Notes: generated by a model from the sequence alone, not told the origin. Counted from the stretch's first letter, positions 27,226 to 34,664 are shown. The stretch is DNA of 64,000 nucleotides from Actinoplanes octamycinicus (GCF_014205225.1 NZ_JACHNB010000001.1:496001-560000); one strand, 5' to 3'. Translations and numbers: made by a program.

Positions 27226-27999
27226 GGCACCACTCACCGCCCGCCGTCCTCGAAGGATCGCGCTGACCAGCGGTGACACATTTCGCGAGACTGCCGCCAC
27301 CATGGAATGCGAATTCAGCCCGCGGAGGCACCACGCCCCGCCCCCAAACTTCGCTCGTCCGCACCTGCGCGTCAGTCGCAGGCAGACCAGCGCGCCGCAC
27401 GTCGCGGGCAGGCCAGCGCGCCGCACGTCGCAGGCAGGCCAGCGCGCCGCACGTCGCAGGCAGGCCAGCGCGCCGCATATCGCGGATCAACACCGCTTGC
27501 CGCGGAAACACTGGGCTCTTCGCTCGCAAGCCCTCGCCCTCGGCGGAAGCAGCACCGCTGCGGTGTCACCACACACCAGCAGCGGCCATGCCACTGGCAA
27601 GTGCGCTGCCCGTCTACAGGAGAGAACGCCAGCGCTCTTTCACGTGGCAGTCGCTGGCTTGCGACACCACTCGCCGCCAGGGCGACCAGCCACGACACCA
27701 CTGACCCGCCATGGCACCACACCGTCAGCACGCCACAACCCCACGACACCCGCTGACTTGAAGTGACCGCCACACCGCCAGCGCGCCATTCCACGAAAGG
27801 CGCGGCCGACGGTGGCACCACACGCCGTCTGCAAGAAGTCGCACGGCCCGTTTCCGGCAGCGGCGACACCACACCGCCGCACAACAGGCCGCACGGCACA
27901 CCCCAGGAAACGGCGGCCGCGCACACCGCTTACCAACTACCTATGACGGCACGCTGGCCAGCAGCCGACGGAAGTGGAGTCATCCAGCGAAGACACCAC
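27226..27999 (+). repeat. Nine same-strand copies of octamer GNCACCAC
   Basis: GGCACCAC at 27226, 27327, 27713 and 27814; GTCACCAC at 27565; GACACCAC at 27663, 27694, 27865 and 27992. All are on the plus strand, with irregular spacing of about 30-240 bp. Strand composition raises the expected count, but nine with none seen in reverse orientation is notable. Confidence 0.6.
27375..27478. repeat. Four tandem 26-bp repeats
   Basis: Copies at 27375-27400, 27401-27426, 27427-27452 and 27453-27478 with core GCAGGCCAGCGCGCCGCAC, differing at one or two positions each. The period is not a multiple of three, so successive copies shift the reading frame, arguing against a coding role. Confidence 0.95.
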
Positions 28000-28101
28000 C
28001 AGCCGGCTGGAGCGGGCCTACTGGCGGCGAGGCACAAGTCCTGGGGCGGCTGATGGGGCCGGGCTCGGCGTGACGGCTCTGGACAATCCGGAGGAACGTC
28101 G

Positions 28102-28362
28102 TTGACCACCACGCCAGAAGTCGAACACCTGCACGGGCGGCCGGACTGGGGCTGCCGTGCCTGCGGCCTGCCATGGCCTTGCGTCACTGCGCGCGTGCGG
28201 CTGCTGCATGAATACCGCGCTTTTCCGTCGCTGCTGCGCATCTACCTGTCCGCGCAGATGTACGAGGCCATCGAGGACATGCTCGTCACCGGCAAGGCGT
28301 CGCCATCTCATCTGTACGAACGCTTCATCGGCTGGGCACCGAGCCAATCGCGCCCTCGATGA
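28102..28362 (+). CDS. Small Cys-motif protein (integrative-element type), unknown function
   Basis: 86 residues from a TTG start with GGAGG 8 nt upstream. DWGCRACGLPWPCVTARVRLL contains CxxCGxPxxPC, a likely metal-binding knuckle common in small proteins I associate with actinomycete integrative elements. The rest is helical (SLLRIYLSAQMYEAIEDMLV). It shares the C-G-L-P-x-P-C core with the 26218 product. Its stop overlaps an ATG (28359) of a 67-codon frame. It precedes the GntR gene. Confidence 0.7.
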   Translation: MTTTPEVEHLHGRPDWGCRACGLPWPCVTARVRLLHEYRAFPSLLRIYLSAQMYEAIEDMLVTGKASPSHLYERFIGWAPSQSRPR

Positions 28363-28562
28363 CGACAGGTCAGGCCCGGCCACGACAGCGCCGGCTGGAC
28401 CTATCGCGCGAACGCGTAGTGCCGGGGCGAACGACAGGAACGGGCGACGGTCGCGCCCAGCAGTCTTTCGACCGGCCTGGCAAAACCGCCGCCCGCCCTG
28501 TCGCCCGGACCGGCTGGGCCTCTCCGGAGCGACACTCTCATCATAGTTACATCGGTCTGTAG
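28359..28562 (+). CDS. Possible 67-residue hypothetical protein
   Basis: The ATG overlaps the preceding stop (ATGA), as in coupled genes, but the product (Arg/Gly/Pro-rich, no motif recognised) shows no domain. The frame ends inside the putative GntR promoter region. It may be a chance frame in GC-rich DNA; kept at low confidence because of the overlap and island context. Confidence 0.2.
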   Translation: MTTGQARPRQRRLDLSRERVVPGRTTGTGDGRAQQSFDRPGKTAARPVARTGWASPERHSHHSYIGL

Positions 28563-28567
28563 GTACA

Positions 28568-28604
28568 ACGTGACGGCACATCGTGGTCACGTAAAATAAT
28601 CGCC
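28568..28604 (+). promoter_or_regulatory. Promoter and operator of the GntR regulator
   Basis: TAAAAT (28592-28597) ends 7 nt before the ATG at 28605, so the mRNA is probably leaderless. GTGACG (28570-28575) is a partial -35 at 16 bp. The inverted repeat ACGTGAC (28568-28574) / GTCACGT (28586-28592) overlaps both elements, as expected for an autorepressor site. Confidence 0.6.
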
Positions 28605-29009
28605 ATGATCGATCACTCGGCGGACCGCGCCGTCTTTCGGCAGCTCGCTGACCTGCTGCGTGATCGGATCAAGTCGGGGGAGCTCGGTCCCGGGGAGCCG
28701 CTGCCCAGTGAGCTGCGGCTGGCTCAGGACTATGGGATCAGCCGGACCACGGTGCGCCAGGCGATCGGGCAGCTGCGGACCGAGGGGCTGGTGACGGTCG
28801 ACCGGCCCCGGGGCACCTTCGTCCGGGTGCCGGAGCCGGTGCAGGTCATCCCGCTCGCGCGGGGCGAGCGCGTCGGCGCCCGCATGCCCACCGACGCCGA
28901 GCGCCGCAAACACCGCCTCGGCGAGGGCATCCCGGTCCTGGTCGTCACCACACCGGACGGCACCGAGACGGTCCACCCCGCCGACCGGGTCCACCTCACC
29001 CGCCCCTGA
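28605..29009 (+). CDS. GntR-family regulator, short KorSA-like form
   Basis: 134 residues. Residues 8-72 are a GntR winged helix: VFRQLADLLRDRIKSGELGPGEPLPSE, LRLAQDYGISRTTVRQAIGQLRTEGLV, then the wing DRPRGTFVRV. The remainder is only about 55 residues (GIPVLVVTTPDGTETVHPAD), too short for a full UTRA ligand domain and similar to the abbreviated C-termini of KorSA-type regulators that control transfer functions in pSAM2-like elements. An inverted repeat overlaps its promoter, suggesting autorepression. It is the last gene of the island before xerC. Confidence 0.85.
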   Translation: MIDHSADRAVFRQLADLLRDRIKSGELGPGEPLPSELRLAQDYGISRTTVRQAIGQLRTEGLVTVDRPRGTFVRVPEPVQVIPLARGERVGARMPTDAERRKHRLGEGIPVLVVTTPDGTETVHPADRVHLTRP

Positions 29010-29150
29010 CCCACAGGTCGCCCCCACCCGGCCTGCCACCGGCCCGCGGACCAGCTTCAGCTGTAGCGCTGCAGGTGCAGGTGGGTGGAGCGGAATCCAG
29101 CGGCGCGCCATGGTGGGAATCTATGGGTGGGGTGTGACAAGAATGGCGGC

Positions 29151-30410
29151 ATGGACGCCTATCGACGACGGCCGGCCCGGAAGAGCGCGCGGGGGCTGCA
29201 CGAGTCGCTTCCGCTGGAGCTGCGGGAGGTGGTGGACCGGTTCGGGCATCACCTGGCGGTCGTGGAGGGGCGGTCGGCGCATACCGTGCGGGCCTACCTC
29301 GGTGACGTCGTCTCCCTGCTGACGCACGCGGCGGACCAGGGCTGCTCGACGGTCGAGGACCTGGACATCGCGGTGCTCCGCGGGTGGCTGGCCGCGAGGC
29401 TGACCGAGGGCGCCGCCCGGCCGTCGCAGGCGCGGCGGGCCGCGGCCGCCCGGACCTTCACCGGGTGGGCGCACCGGATCGGCCTCTCCCCCACCGACCC
29501 GGGCGCCGGGCTGGCCAGTCCGCGCGCGCATCGCGACCTACCGCACGTGCTCCGCGCCGACCAGGCCGCAGCCCTGGTGACCGCCCCGGGAAGCCAACCG
29601 GCCCCGCGCGGCGCCGGCCCCTTGCCGCACACCGGCGAGACCATGCCCGGCTCGCCCACCGGGATGACAACTCCGGGCCGCGGAGACAGCGGACTGGCCG
29701 GGGATGGCGCGGTCGCCGGCCAAGGCGAGGCCGGCGACAACGGGACCGCGGCGAGCAGCGGGGCGACCCGGGGCGAGGACGTCGTGGCGGTGCGGGATCG
29801 GGCGGTTCTGGAGTTGCTCTATGCCACCGGGATCCGGGTGAGCGAACTCTGCGACCTCGATCAGGCCGACGTCGACCACGGGCGGCAGGTGGTCCGGGTC
29901 TTCGGCAAGGGAGGCAAGGAGCGCGCCGTCCCCTACGGCCACCCGGCCCGCGACGCCCTGGCCGCCTGGCTCCGCCACGGCCGCCCCACCATCGCGGCGA
30001 ACACCGGAAGCAACGGGACTGGGAGCGGCACCGGAGGGGTCGGCACGGGGAGAAACAACGCGGTGGCCGGCGCGGGAGCGGGGAGGAAGTCCGGATCTGG
30101 CAAGGGCGGTACGCACCGAGGCAGGCAGAAGCAGGGCGATCCGCTCTTCCTGGGCCTCAAGGGCGGCCGCCTCCAACCCACCGTCGTCCGCCGGATCGTC
30201 GCCGCCGCCGCCCGCGCCGCCAACCTGCCGCACACCAAACCGCACGACCTGCGCCACTCCGCCGCCACGCACCTGCTGGACGGCGGCGCCGACCTGCGCG
30301 CCGTCCAGGAGCTGCTCGGCCACAGCTCGCTGTCCAGCACCCAGATCTACACCCATGTCTCCACCGAGCGACTGCGCGCCGCTTTCAAGCAGGCCCATCC
30401 ACGAGCCTGA
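29151..30410 (+). CDS. xerC: Tyrosine recombinase XerC with two low-complexity insertions
   Basis: 419 residues against about 300 for standard XerC. The ATG at 29151 is used. Residues 20-140 are the SAM-like core-binding domain (FGHHLAVVEGRSAHTVRAYLGDV). All catalytic residues are present: Arg229 (ATGIRVSEL), Lys253 (GKGGKER), His365 and Arg368 (HDLRHS), His391 (LGHSSLS) and Tyr400 (IYTHVS). Two Gly/Ala/Thr-rich insertions occur at about 146-208, between the two domains, and 279-329, inside the catalytic domain. XerC with XerD resolves chromosome dimers at dif. Genome context near dprA and rpsB fits the housekeeping enzyme, not the missing integrase of the adjacent island. Confidence 0.93.
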   Translation: MDAYRRRPARKSARGLHESLPLELREVVDRFGHHLAVVEGRSAHTVRAYLGDVVSLLTHAADQGCSTVEDLDIAVLRGWLAARLTEGAARPSQARRAAAARTFTGWAHRIGLSPTDPGAGLASPRAHRDLPHVLRADQAAALVTAPGSQPAPRGAGPLPHTGETMPGSPTGMTTPGRGDSGLAGDGAVAGQGEAGDNGTAASSGATRGEDVVAVRDRAVLELLYATGIRVSELCDLDQADVDHGRQVVRVFGKGGKERAVPYGHPARDALAAWLRHGRPTIAANTGSNGTGSGTGGVGTGRNNAVAGAGAGRKSGSGKGGTHRGRQKQGDPLFLGLKGGRLQPTVVRRIVAAAARAANLPHTKPHDLRHSAATHLLDGGADLRAVQELLGHSSLSSTQIYTHVSTERLRAAFKQAHPRA

Positions 30411-30438
30411 CAACCCCACGGCACGTACGATCCTGAAC

Positions 30439-31626
30439 ATGAGCGCCGAAGATCCGCCCCGTCCCATCCCCGGCGCCCGGCTCCTGTTCTCGCTGGATCC
30501 CGCGGTGTCCTATCTCAACCACGGCTCCTTCGGCGCGTTGCCGTTCAGCGTGCAGCGCGCGCAGCAGCGCCTGCGCGACGAGATGGAGCTGAACCCGATG
30601 CGGTTCTTCGGGCCCGGCCTGGTGGACCGGGTCGTCCACACCCGACGGCATCTGGCCGCCTTCCTGGGCGCCGACCCGGACGGCAGCGCGCTCATCACGA
30701 ACACCACTGCCGCGGTCAGCCTGGTGCTGCAGTCGGCCGGCCTGGGCCCGTCGGACGAGGTGCTGCTCACCGACCACGCCTACGGCGCGGTCGCGATGGC
30801 GGTGCGCCGGGAGTGCCGGCGCACCGGCGCGACCGCCCGGACGGTCGCGGTGCCGCTCGGCGCGTCCGGGCCGGAGATCATTTCCCGGGTACGCTCCGCG
30901 CTCCGCCCCGGCCGCACCCGTCTGCTCATCGTCGACCAGCTGACCTCGGCCACCGCCACCCTGCTGCCGGTCACGCAGATCGTCGCCGCGGCCCGCGCCC
31001 AAGGCATCCCGGTGCTGGTCGACGCCGCCCACGTGCCGGGCATGCTGCCGGTGGACGTCTCCGCGATCGGCGCCGACTTCTGGGTGGGCAACCTGCACAA
31101 GTGGGCCTGGGCGCCGCGCGGCACCTCGCTGCTGACGGTGGCCCCGGAGTGGCGCCGGCGGATCGAGCCGCTGGTCGTCTCGTGGGACCACGACCAGGGC
31201 TTCCCGCTGGCGGTGGAGTCGCAGGGCACGCTGGACTACACGCCGTGGCTGGCCGCGCCGGCCGGGATCTTCGCGATGCGCACGCTCGGACTGGACGCGA
31301 TCCGGGAGCACAACGCGGCGCTGGCCGCGTACGGTCAACGGGTTGTCGGCGGTGCCCTCGGCCTGGCGCCGGCGGATTTGCCGGACCCGGGCGGACCCGG
31401 GGTGTCGATGCGGATCGTGCCGCTGCCCTCCGGGGTGGCCACCACCCACCCGGAGGCGCACGCGCTGCGCCAGCACCTCGCCGACAAGCTGAGCGTGGAG
31501 GTCGCGGTGCACGCGTGGGGCGGTCGTGGGCTGCTCCGGCTGAGCGCGCAGATCTACAACCAGCCGGACGATTACCACCTGCTGGCCGAGCGCCTACCCA
31601 CCCTGCTCGCCGAGTGGCAGTGGTGA
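30439..31626 (+). CDS. Class V aminotransferase, isopenicillin-N epimerase-like
   Basis: 395 residues from the ATG at 30439. PLP-dependent fold type I: YLNHGSFGALP near the N-terminus, NTTAAVSLVLQSAGL for phosphate binding, VLVDAAHVPGMLPVD with the conserved Asp, and the PLP lysine in WVGNLHKWAWAPRGT. The NHGSFG start and HKW motif are those of CefD-like/cysteine desulfurase-like proteins that lack a partner. The substrate cannot be inferred. It is 28 bp after xerC and probably co-transcribed. Its 3' end overlaps the convergent M23 gene by 33 bp. Confidence 0.85.
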   Translation: MSAEDPPRPIPGARLLFSLDPAVSYLNHGSFGALPFSVQRAQQRLRDEMELNPMRFFGPGLVDRVVHTRRHLAAFLGADPDGSALITNTTAAVSLVLQSAGLGPSDEVLLTDHAYGAVAMAVRRECRRTGATARTVAVPLGASGPEIISRVRSALRPGRTRLLIVDQLTSATATLLPVTQIVAAARAQGIPVLVDAAHVPGMLPVDVSAIGADFWVGNLHKWAWAPRGTSLLTVAPEWRRRIEPLVVSWDHDQGFPLAVESQGTLDYTPWLAAPAGIFAMRTLGLDAIREHNAALAAYGQRVVGGALGLAPADLPDPGGPGVSMRIVPLPSGVATTHPEAHALRQHLADKLSVEVAVHAWGGRGLLRLSAQIYNQPDDYHLLAERLPTLLAEWQW

Positions 31627-32235
31627 GGCCGGTCGCAGCGGCGAAGCCGACGGCAGCGGCGAAGCCGACGGCAGCGGCGAAGCCGGTCCCAGCAGCGAAG
31701 CCGACGGCAACGGCCAAGCCGACGGCAGCAGCGAAGCCGACGGCAGCGGCGAACCGAGTGGCAGTGGTGAGGTGACTGGCACCGGTGAGAGCGGCAACAA
31801 CCGGACCCGCCCCAGCCCGAGCAGCGCCAGCGGGTCGAGGTAGCCCCCGCCCTGCCGGACACCCCAGTGCAGACAGGCGGCGACCGGGCAGCCCGGATGC
31901 CCGGCGTCCAGGGTGCCCAGCGGATCACCGGCGGCCACCCGGTCGCCGGCCCTGACCGCGGCGGTCACCGGCTCATAGGTGCTGCGCAGCCCGCCGGCGT
32001 GCGCCACGCTGACCACCCCGCGCCCGGCCAGCACCCGGGCGTGGACGACGAGGCCCGGACCGGTGGAGCGGACCGTCGCCCCGACCGGCGCGGCCAGGTC
32101 GACGCCGCGGTGCCCGGCCAGCCAGGGCTGCGGTGGCGCCTCGAAGCGCCGGGTGATCCGCGGCGGCGTGACCGGCCAGCCGTAGGGCCCGGGGACCGGG
32201 AGCGCGGCCAGGACGAAGGCGAGGAACAGGAACAT
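31594..32235 (-). CDS. Secreted M23-family peptidase with hexapeptide-repeat tail
   Basis: 213 residues. A short hydrophobic N-terminus (MFLFLAFVLAALPVPG) acts as a signal. The LytM/M23 domain follows: zinc-site GHRGVDLAAPVGATV, then VSVAHAGGLRSTYEPV and CLHWGVRQGGGYLDPL. The first His of the usual HxH is Cys here (CLH), a change I recall in actinobacterial homologues near this locus, so activity is uncertain. Residues from about 145 on are PLPSAS-type repeats encoded by an 18-bp tandem repeat. The last 33 bp overlap the aminotransferase gene antisense. The M23 gene near xerC and rpsB is conserved in this order. Confidence 0.85.
   Translation of the reverse strand: MFLFLAFVLAALPVPGPYGWPVTPPRITRRFEAPPQPWLAGHRGVDLAAPVGATVRSTGPGLVVHARVLAGRGVVSVAHAGGLRSTYEPVTAAVRAGDRVAAGDPLGTLDAGHPGCPVAACLHWGVRQGGGYLDPLALLGLGRVRLLPLSPVPVTSPLPLGSPLPSASLLPSAWPLPSASLLGPASPLPSASPLPSASPLRPASPLPLGEQGG
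31635..31796. repeat. Nine 18-bp tandem repeats encoding PLPSAS units
   Basis: Units of 18 bp start at 31635 (GCAGCGGCGAAGCCGACG) and decay progressively toward 31796. They lie inside the 3' end of the minus-strand M23 gene, just past the aminotransferase stop, and keep the M23 frame because 18 is a multiple of three. Confidence 0.9.
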
Positions 32236-32306
32236 GGGGGCGAGTCTGGCCAGCCGTCAGCCGACCGGCGACCCGCCCTGTGGACAACCGCCCGCTGTGG
32301 AAGAGC

Positions 32307-32630
32307 TCAGCCGCCGAAGCCGGCGTCGTCCGGCAGCGAGATGTCCGGTTTCTCCAGCTCTTCGACGTTCACGTCCTTGAACGTCATCACCCGGACATTC
32401 TTGACGAACCGGGCAGGACGGTACATGTCCCAGACCCAGGCGTCATGCATCTCGACCTCGAAGTACACCTCGCCGTCGGAGTTGCGCACGTGCAGGTCCA
32501 CCTGGTTGGCCAGGTAGAACCGGCGCTCGGTCTCCACGACGTAGGAGAACTGGCGGACGATGTCGCGGTACTCCCGGTAGAGCTGCAGCTCCATCTCGGT
32601 CTCGTACTTCTCGAGATCCTCTGCGCTCAT
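32307..32630 (-). CDS. DUF2469 family protein
   Basis: 107 residues. MSAEDLEKYETEMELQLYREYRDIV and FSYVVETERRFYLANQVDLHV are highly conserved features of the actinobacterial DUF2469 family, always found beside rnhB. It ends in LPDDAGFGG. The ATG overlaps the rnhB stop (ATGA). Function is unknown. Conservation and linkage suggest a housekeeping role. Confidence 0.93.
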   Translation of the reverse strand: MSAEDLEKYETEMELQLYREYRDIVRQFSYVVETERRFYLANQVDLHVRNSDGEVYFEVEMHDAWVWDMYRPARFVKNVRVMTFKDVNVEELEKPDISLPDDAGFGG

Positions 32631-33472
32631 CGTGTTTCGCCCTCCATGGCCTCATCTTCCCCCACCGACGGCGACGGCTGAGGCTGCTCGCCCGACGCCA
32701 CGCCGACGGTACCCTCAGCCGCCCCCGGAAGCAGCAGCGGCTCGGTAACGGATACGTCGAACAACGATGGCACCGGCTCCGCCGGCCGGGTCACCGGACG
32801 GCGCGCCCGCGGCGGCACGTTGCCGCGCCCGGAGGCGGCAGCCACGTTCACGTAGGAGAACCGGTGCTCGGCGCAGGGCCCGTGCTTCGTCAGCGCGGCG
32901 CTGTGCTCGTCCGTTATATAACCTTTGTGCACGGCGAAGCCGTAATCCGGGAACTTCCCGTCGAGTTCCACCATCAGCCGGTCCCGGGTCACCTTGGCCA
33001 GCACGCTGGCCGCTGCGACACAGGCCGCCACCCGGTCACCTTTCCACACCGCGAGGCCGGGCACGCCGAGCCCGTCCACCGGGAAACCGTCGGTCAGCAC
33101 GTAGTCCGGGCGGACGGTGAGCGAGGCGAGTGCGCGACGCATCGCCGCCAGGTTGCACACGTGCAGGCCGCGGGCATCCACCTCGGCCGGCGGGATGATC
33201 ATCACGGACCAGGCCAGGGCTCGGGCGACCACCTCGTCGTAGACCCGCTCGCGGGCCGCGGCGGTGAGCAGTTTGGAATCGGCCAGGCCGGGCACCTCGC
33301 CGCGCTTGCCGGCCGGCAGGATCGCCGCGGCCGCCACCAGCGGACCGGCGCAGGCGCCCCGGCCGGCCTCGTCGGCCCCGGCCACGTGCCCGAAGCCGCG
33401 CCGCTGCAGCGCCTGCTCCAACGCGTACAGCCCGGCCTCCCGGCGCACCACGGTGCGCGGCGGCGCCAACAT
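32627..33472 (-). CDS. rnhB: Ribonuclease HII
   Basis: 281 residues from the ATG at 33472, which overlaps the Nudix stop (TGATG); a TTG one codon upstream is also possible. It removes ribonucleotides from DNA. The N-terminal GADEAGRGACAGPLVAAA carries the catalytic Asp-Glu; LADSKLL, YVLTDGFPVDG and SVLAKVTRDRLM complete the active site. HKGYITDEHSAALTKHGPCAEHR is the C-terminal family motif. The last 60 residues are an acidic, Pro-rich extension not needed for catalysis. Confidence 0.96.
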   Translation of the reverse strand: MLAPPRTVVRREAGLYALEQALQRRGFGHVAGADEAGRGACAGPLVAAAAILPAGKRGEVPGLADSKLLTAAARERVYDEVVARALAWSVMIIPPAEVDARGLHVCNLAAMRRALASLTVRPDYVLTDGFPVDGLGVPGLAVWKGDRVAACVAAASVLAKVTRDRLMVELDGKFPDYGFAVHKGYITDEHSAALTKHGPCAEHRFSYVNVAAASGRGNVPPRARRPVTRPAEPVPSLFDVSVTEPLLLPGAAEGTVGVASGEQPQPSPSVGEDEAMEGETR

Positions 33473-33957
33473 CAAAGACCCATTTCCGGTACGCCGTCGA
33501 GCTGATCGCGCAGCAGCACCGCCAGGTCAGCCGGGAAGATCATCTCGTCGCTCGCCTCGATCTCGGCGGCCGACCACCAGCGGTGCCCGGTGATGCTGAG
33601 CTGCTCCTCGGCGTCCATCCCGGCGGTGTCGACCTGCCAGCCGTCCACCCGGAGCAGGAAGAAGTCCTGGTCCTGCGCGTAGTCCCGGCTGTTGTAGGAG
33701 AACTCGGTCCGCTCGTGCCGGATCGGCCCGGTCAGCTCGTCGGCACCGACCCGCAGCCCGATCTCCTCGAACAGCTCGCGCGCGGCCGCATCGGCGGTGC
33801 TCTCCCCCGGCTCCAGGCCGCCGCCCGGGGTGAACCACCAGCGCAGGCCGGGCCGGGCCGGGTCACCCCCGTGCAGCAGCAGCGCGCGGCCCGCCGGGTC
33901 GACCAGGAGGACCCGGCCGGCGCGGCGGGTGATCACATGCTGGTTCGAGTCGGTCAC
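33472..33957 (-). CDS. Nudix hydrolase
   Basis: 161 residues. The Nudix box GGGLEPGESTADAAARELFEEIGL is complete. ARRAGRVLLVDPAGRALLLHG-type N-terminus and WWFTPGGGLEPGE are typical of the NTP-PPase/MutT-like group. The substrate is unknown. It is coupled to rnhB downstream and lies 44 bp from lepB, within the long minus-strand run rpsP to DUF2469. Confidence 0.9.
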   Translation of the reverse strand: MTDSNQHVITRRAGRVLLVDPAGRALLLHGGDPARPGLRWWFTPGGGLEPGESTADAAARELFEEIGLRVGADELTGPIRHERTEFSYNSRDYAQDQDFFLLRVDGWQVDTAGMDAEEQLSITGHRWWSAAEIEASDEMIFPADLAVLLRDQLDGVPEMGL

Positions 33958-34001
33958 CGGTCAAGCCTAAGCGCCCGGGATCGATCTTCCGAACCGCCCT
34001 C

Positions 34002-34664
34002 TCACCGGGCGGCGGCGTCCGGGATGTCGCGGTAGGTGTCCGGGACGGTCAGCCAGGTCGCGCGCCCGGCCGGCCAGAAGATGGTGAACGCCCGGCCGAC
34101 CACCGAGTCGATGGTGATCGTCGAGTCGGCCAGCTTGCCGGCCTCGTCGGCCGCGGTGCTCTGCTCGTAGTGCTCCAGCGAGTCGCCGGACGCCTCGCGG
34201 TGGTCGCCCATCACCCAGAGCCGCCCGGCCGGGACGGTGATGTCGAACTTCTCGTCGGCCACCTGGTTCCGGGTGCCGTCGGCGTCGGTGTAGATGTACG
34301 GCTCGTCGAGCGAGTGTCCGTTGATGACCAGCCGGTTCTGCGGGTCGCAGCAGACCACGTGGTCGCCCGGGGTGCCGATCACGCGCTTGATGAAGTCCTC
34401 GCCCTCGGCGCCGGACTGCCAGTCGGTGGGCGCCTTGAAGACGATGATCTCCCCGCGGCGCGGGTCCCGGAAGTCGTAGACGAGCTTGTTGACCAGCACC
34501 CGGTCCCAGACGTTGAGCGTGTGCTCCATCGACGGGGACGGGATGTAGAACGTCTGCAGCACGAACGCCCGGACCAGCACGGCGACCAGGATCGCCACGC
34601 CCAGCAGGATGGGAAGCTCGCGCCAGAAGGACCCGCGACGTTTTTCGGTCTGCTCGTCAATCAC
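34002..34664 (-). CDS. lepB: Signal peptidase I (second paralogue)
   Basis: 220 residues. One N-terminal membrane segment (LPILLGVAILVAVLVRAFVLQTFY) is followed by the nucleophile Ser in IPSPSMEHTL and the general base Lys in FIKRVIGTPGD. VMGDHREASGDSLEHY is the third conserved box. It cleaves signal peptides at the outer face of the membrane. The ATG overlaps the stop of the upstream lepB paralogue. It lacks the C-terminal hydrophobic tail of that copy. Confidence 0.95.
   Translation of the reverse strand: MIDEQTEKRRGSFWRELPILLGVAILVAVLVRAFVLQTFYIPSPSMEHTLNVWDRVLVNKLVYDFRDPRRGEIIVFKAPTDWQSGAEGEDFIKRVIGTPGDHVVCCDPQNRLVINGHSLDEPYIYTDADGTRNQVADEKFDITVPAGRLWVMGDHREASGDSLEHYEQSTAADEAGKLADSTITIDSVVGRAFTIFWPAGRATWLTVPDTYRDIPDAAAR

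Larger units (their letters stand above)
26929..28101. other. Gene-poor, C-rich tract of the island
   Basis: 1.17 kb with no gene I can support. The plus strand is strongly C- and A-rich over G. All three plus frames are open between about 27270 and 27760, caused by composition and the 26-bp repeat rather than coding. Nine copies of the octamer GNCACCAC (GACACCAC, GGCACCAC or GTCACCAC) lie in one orientation between 27226 and 27999. The tract may be a decayed gene block or a cis-acting transfer or replication locus. Confidence 0.5.
25924..29010. mobile_element. Probable degenerate actinomycete integrative element (AICE-like island)
   Basis: The island separates dprA from xerC, which I expect to be adjacent. 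It contains an excisionase/AlpA-like HTH gene on the minus strand, then plus-strand small proteins with CxCGLPxPC-type motifs and a short KorSA-like GntR regulator. A C-rich, gene-poor tract with short direct repeats lies between. Integrase, replication initiator and TraB/FtsK genes are missing, and no flanking tRNA or att repeat was found. Base composition and the absence of typical codon bias differ from the flanks. Boundaries are approximate. It could be a remnant or a trans-mobilised mini-element. Confidence 0.55.

Noticed and set aside
27273..27766. Three overlapping plus-strand frames of about 140-155 codons in the island
   Set aside because: They are open in all frames because of C-rich composition and a 26-bp repeat that shifts frame; none has a credible start or motif.
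27372..27926. A minus-strand 184-codon frame in the island
   Set aside because: Cys/Trp/Val-rich low-complexity product with no start signal; complementary to the C-rich plus strand.
25704..29150. Flanking att direct repeats for the island
   Set aside because: Comparing the DNA after dprA with that before xerC by eye gave no convincing shared core.
29151..30410. The tyrosine recombinase as the integrase of the adjacent island
   Set aside because: Its sequence and conserved place near dprA, the M23 peptidase and rpsB fit housekeeping XerC.
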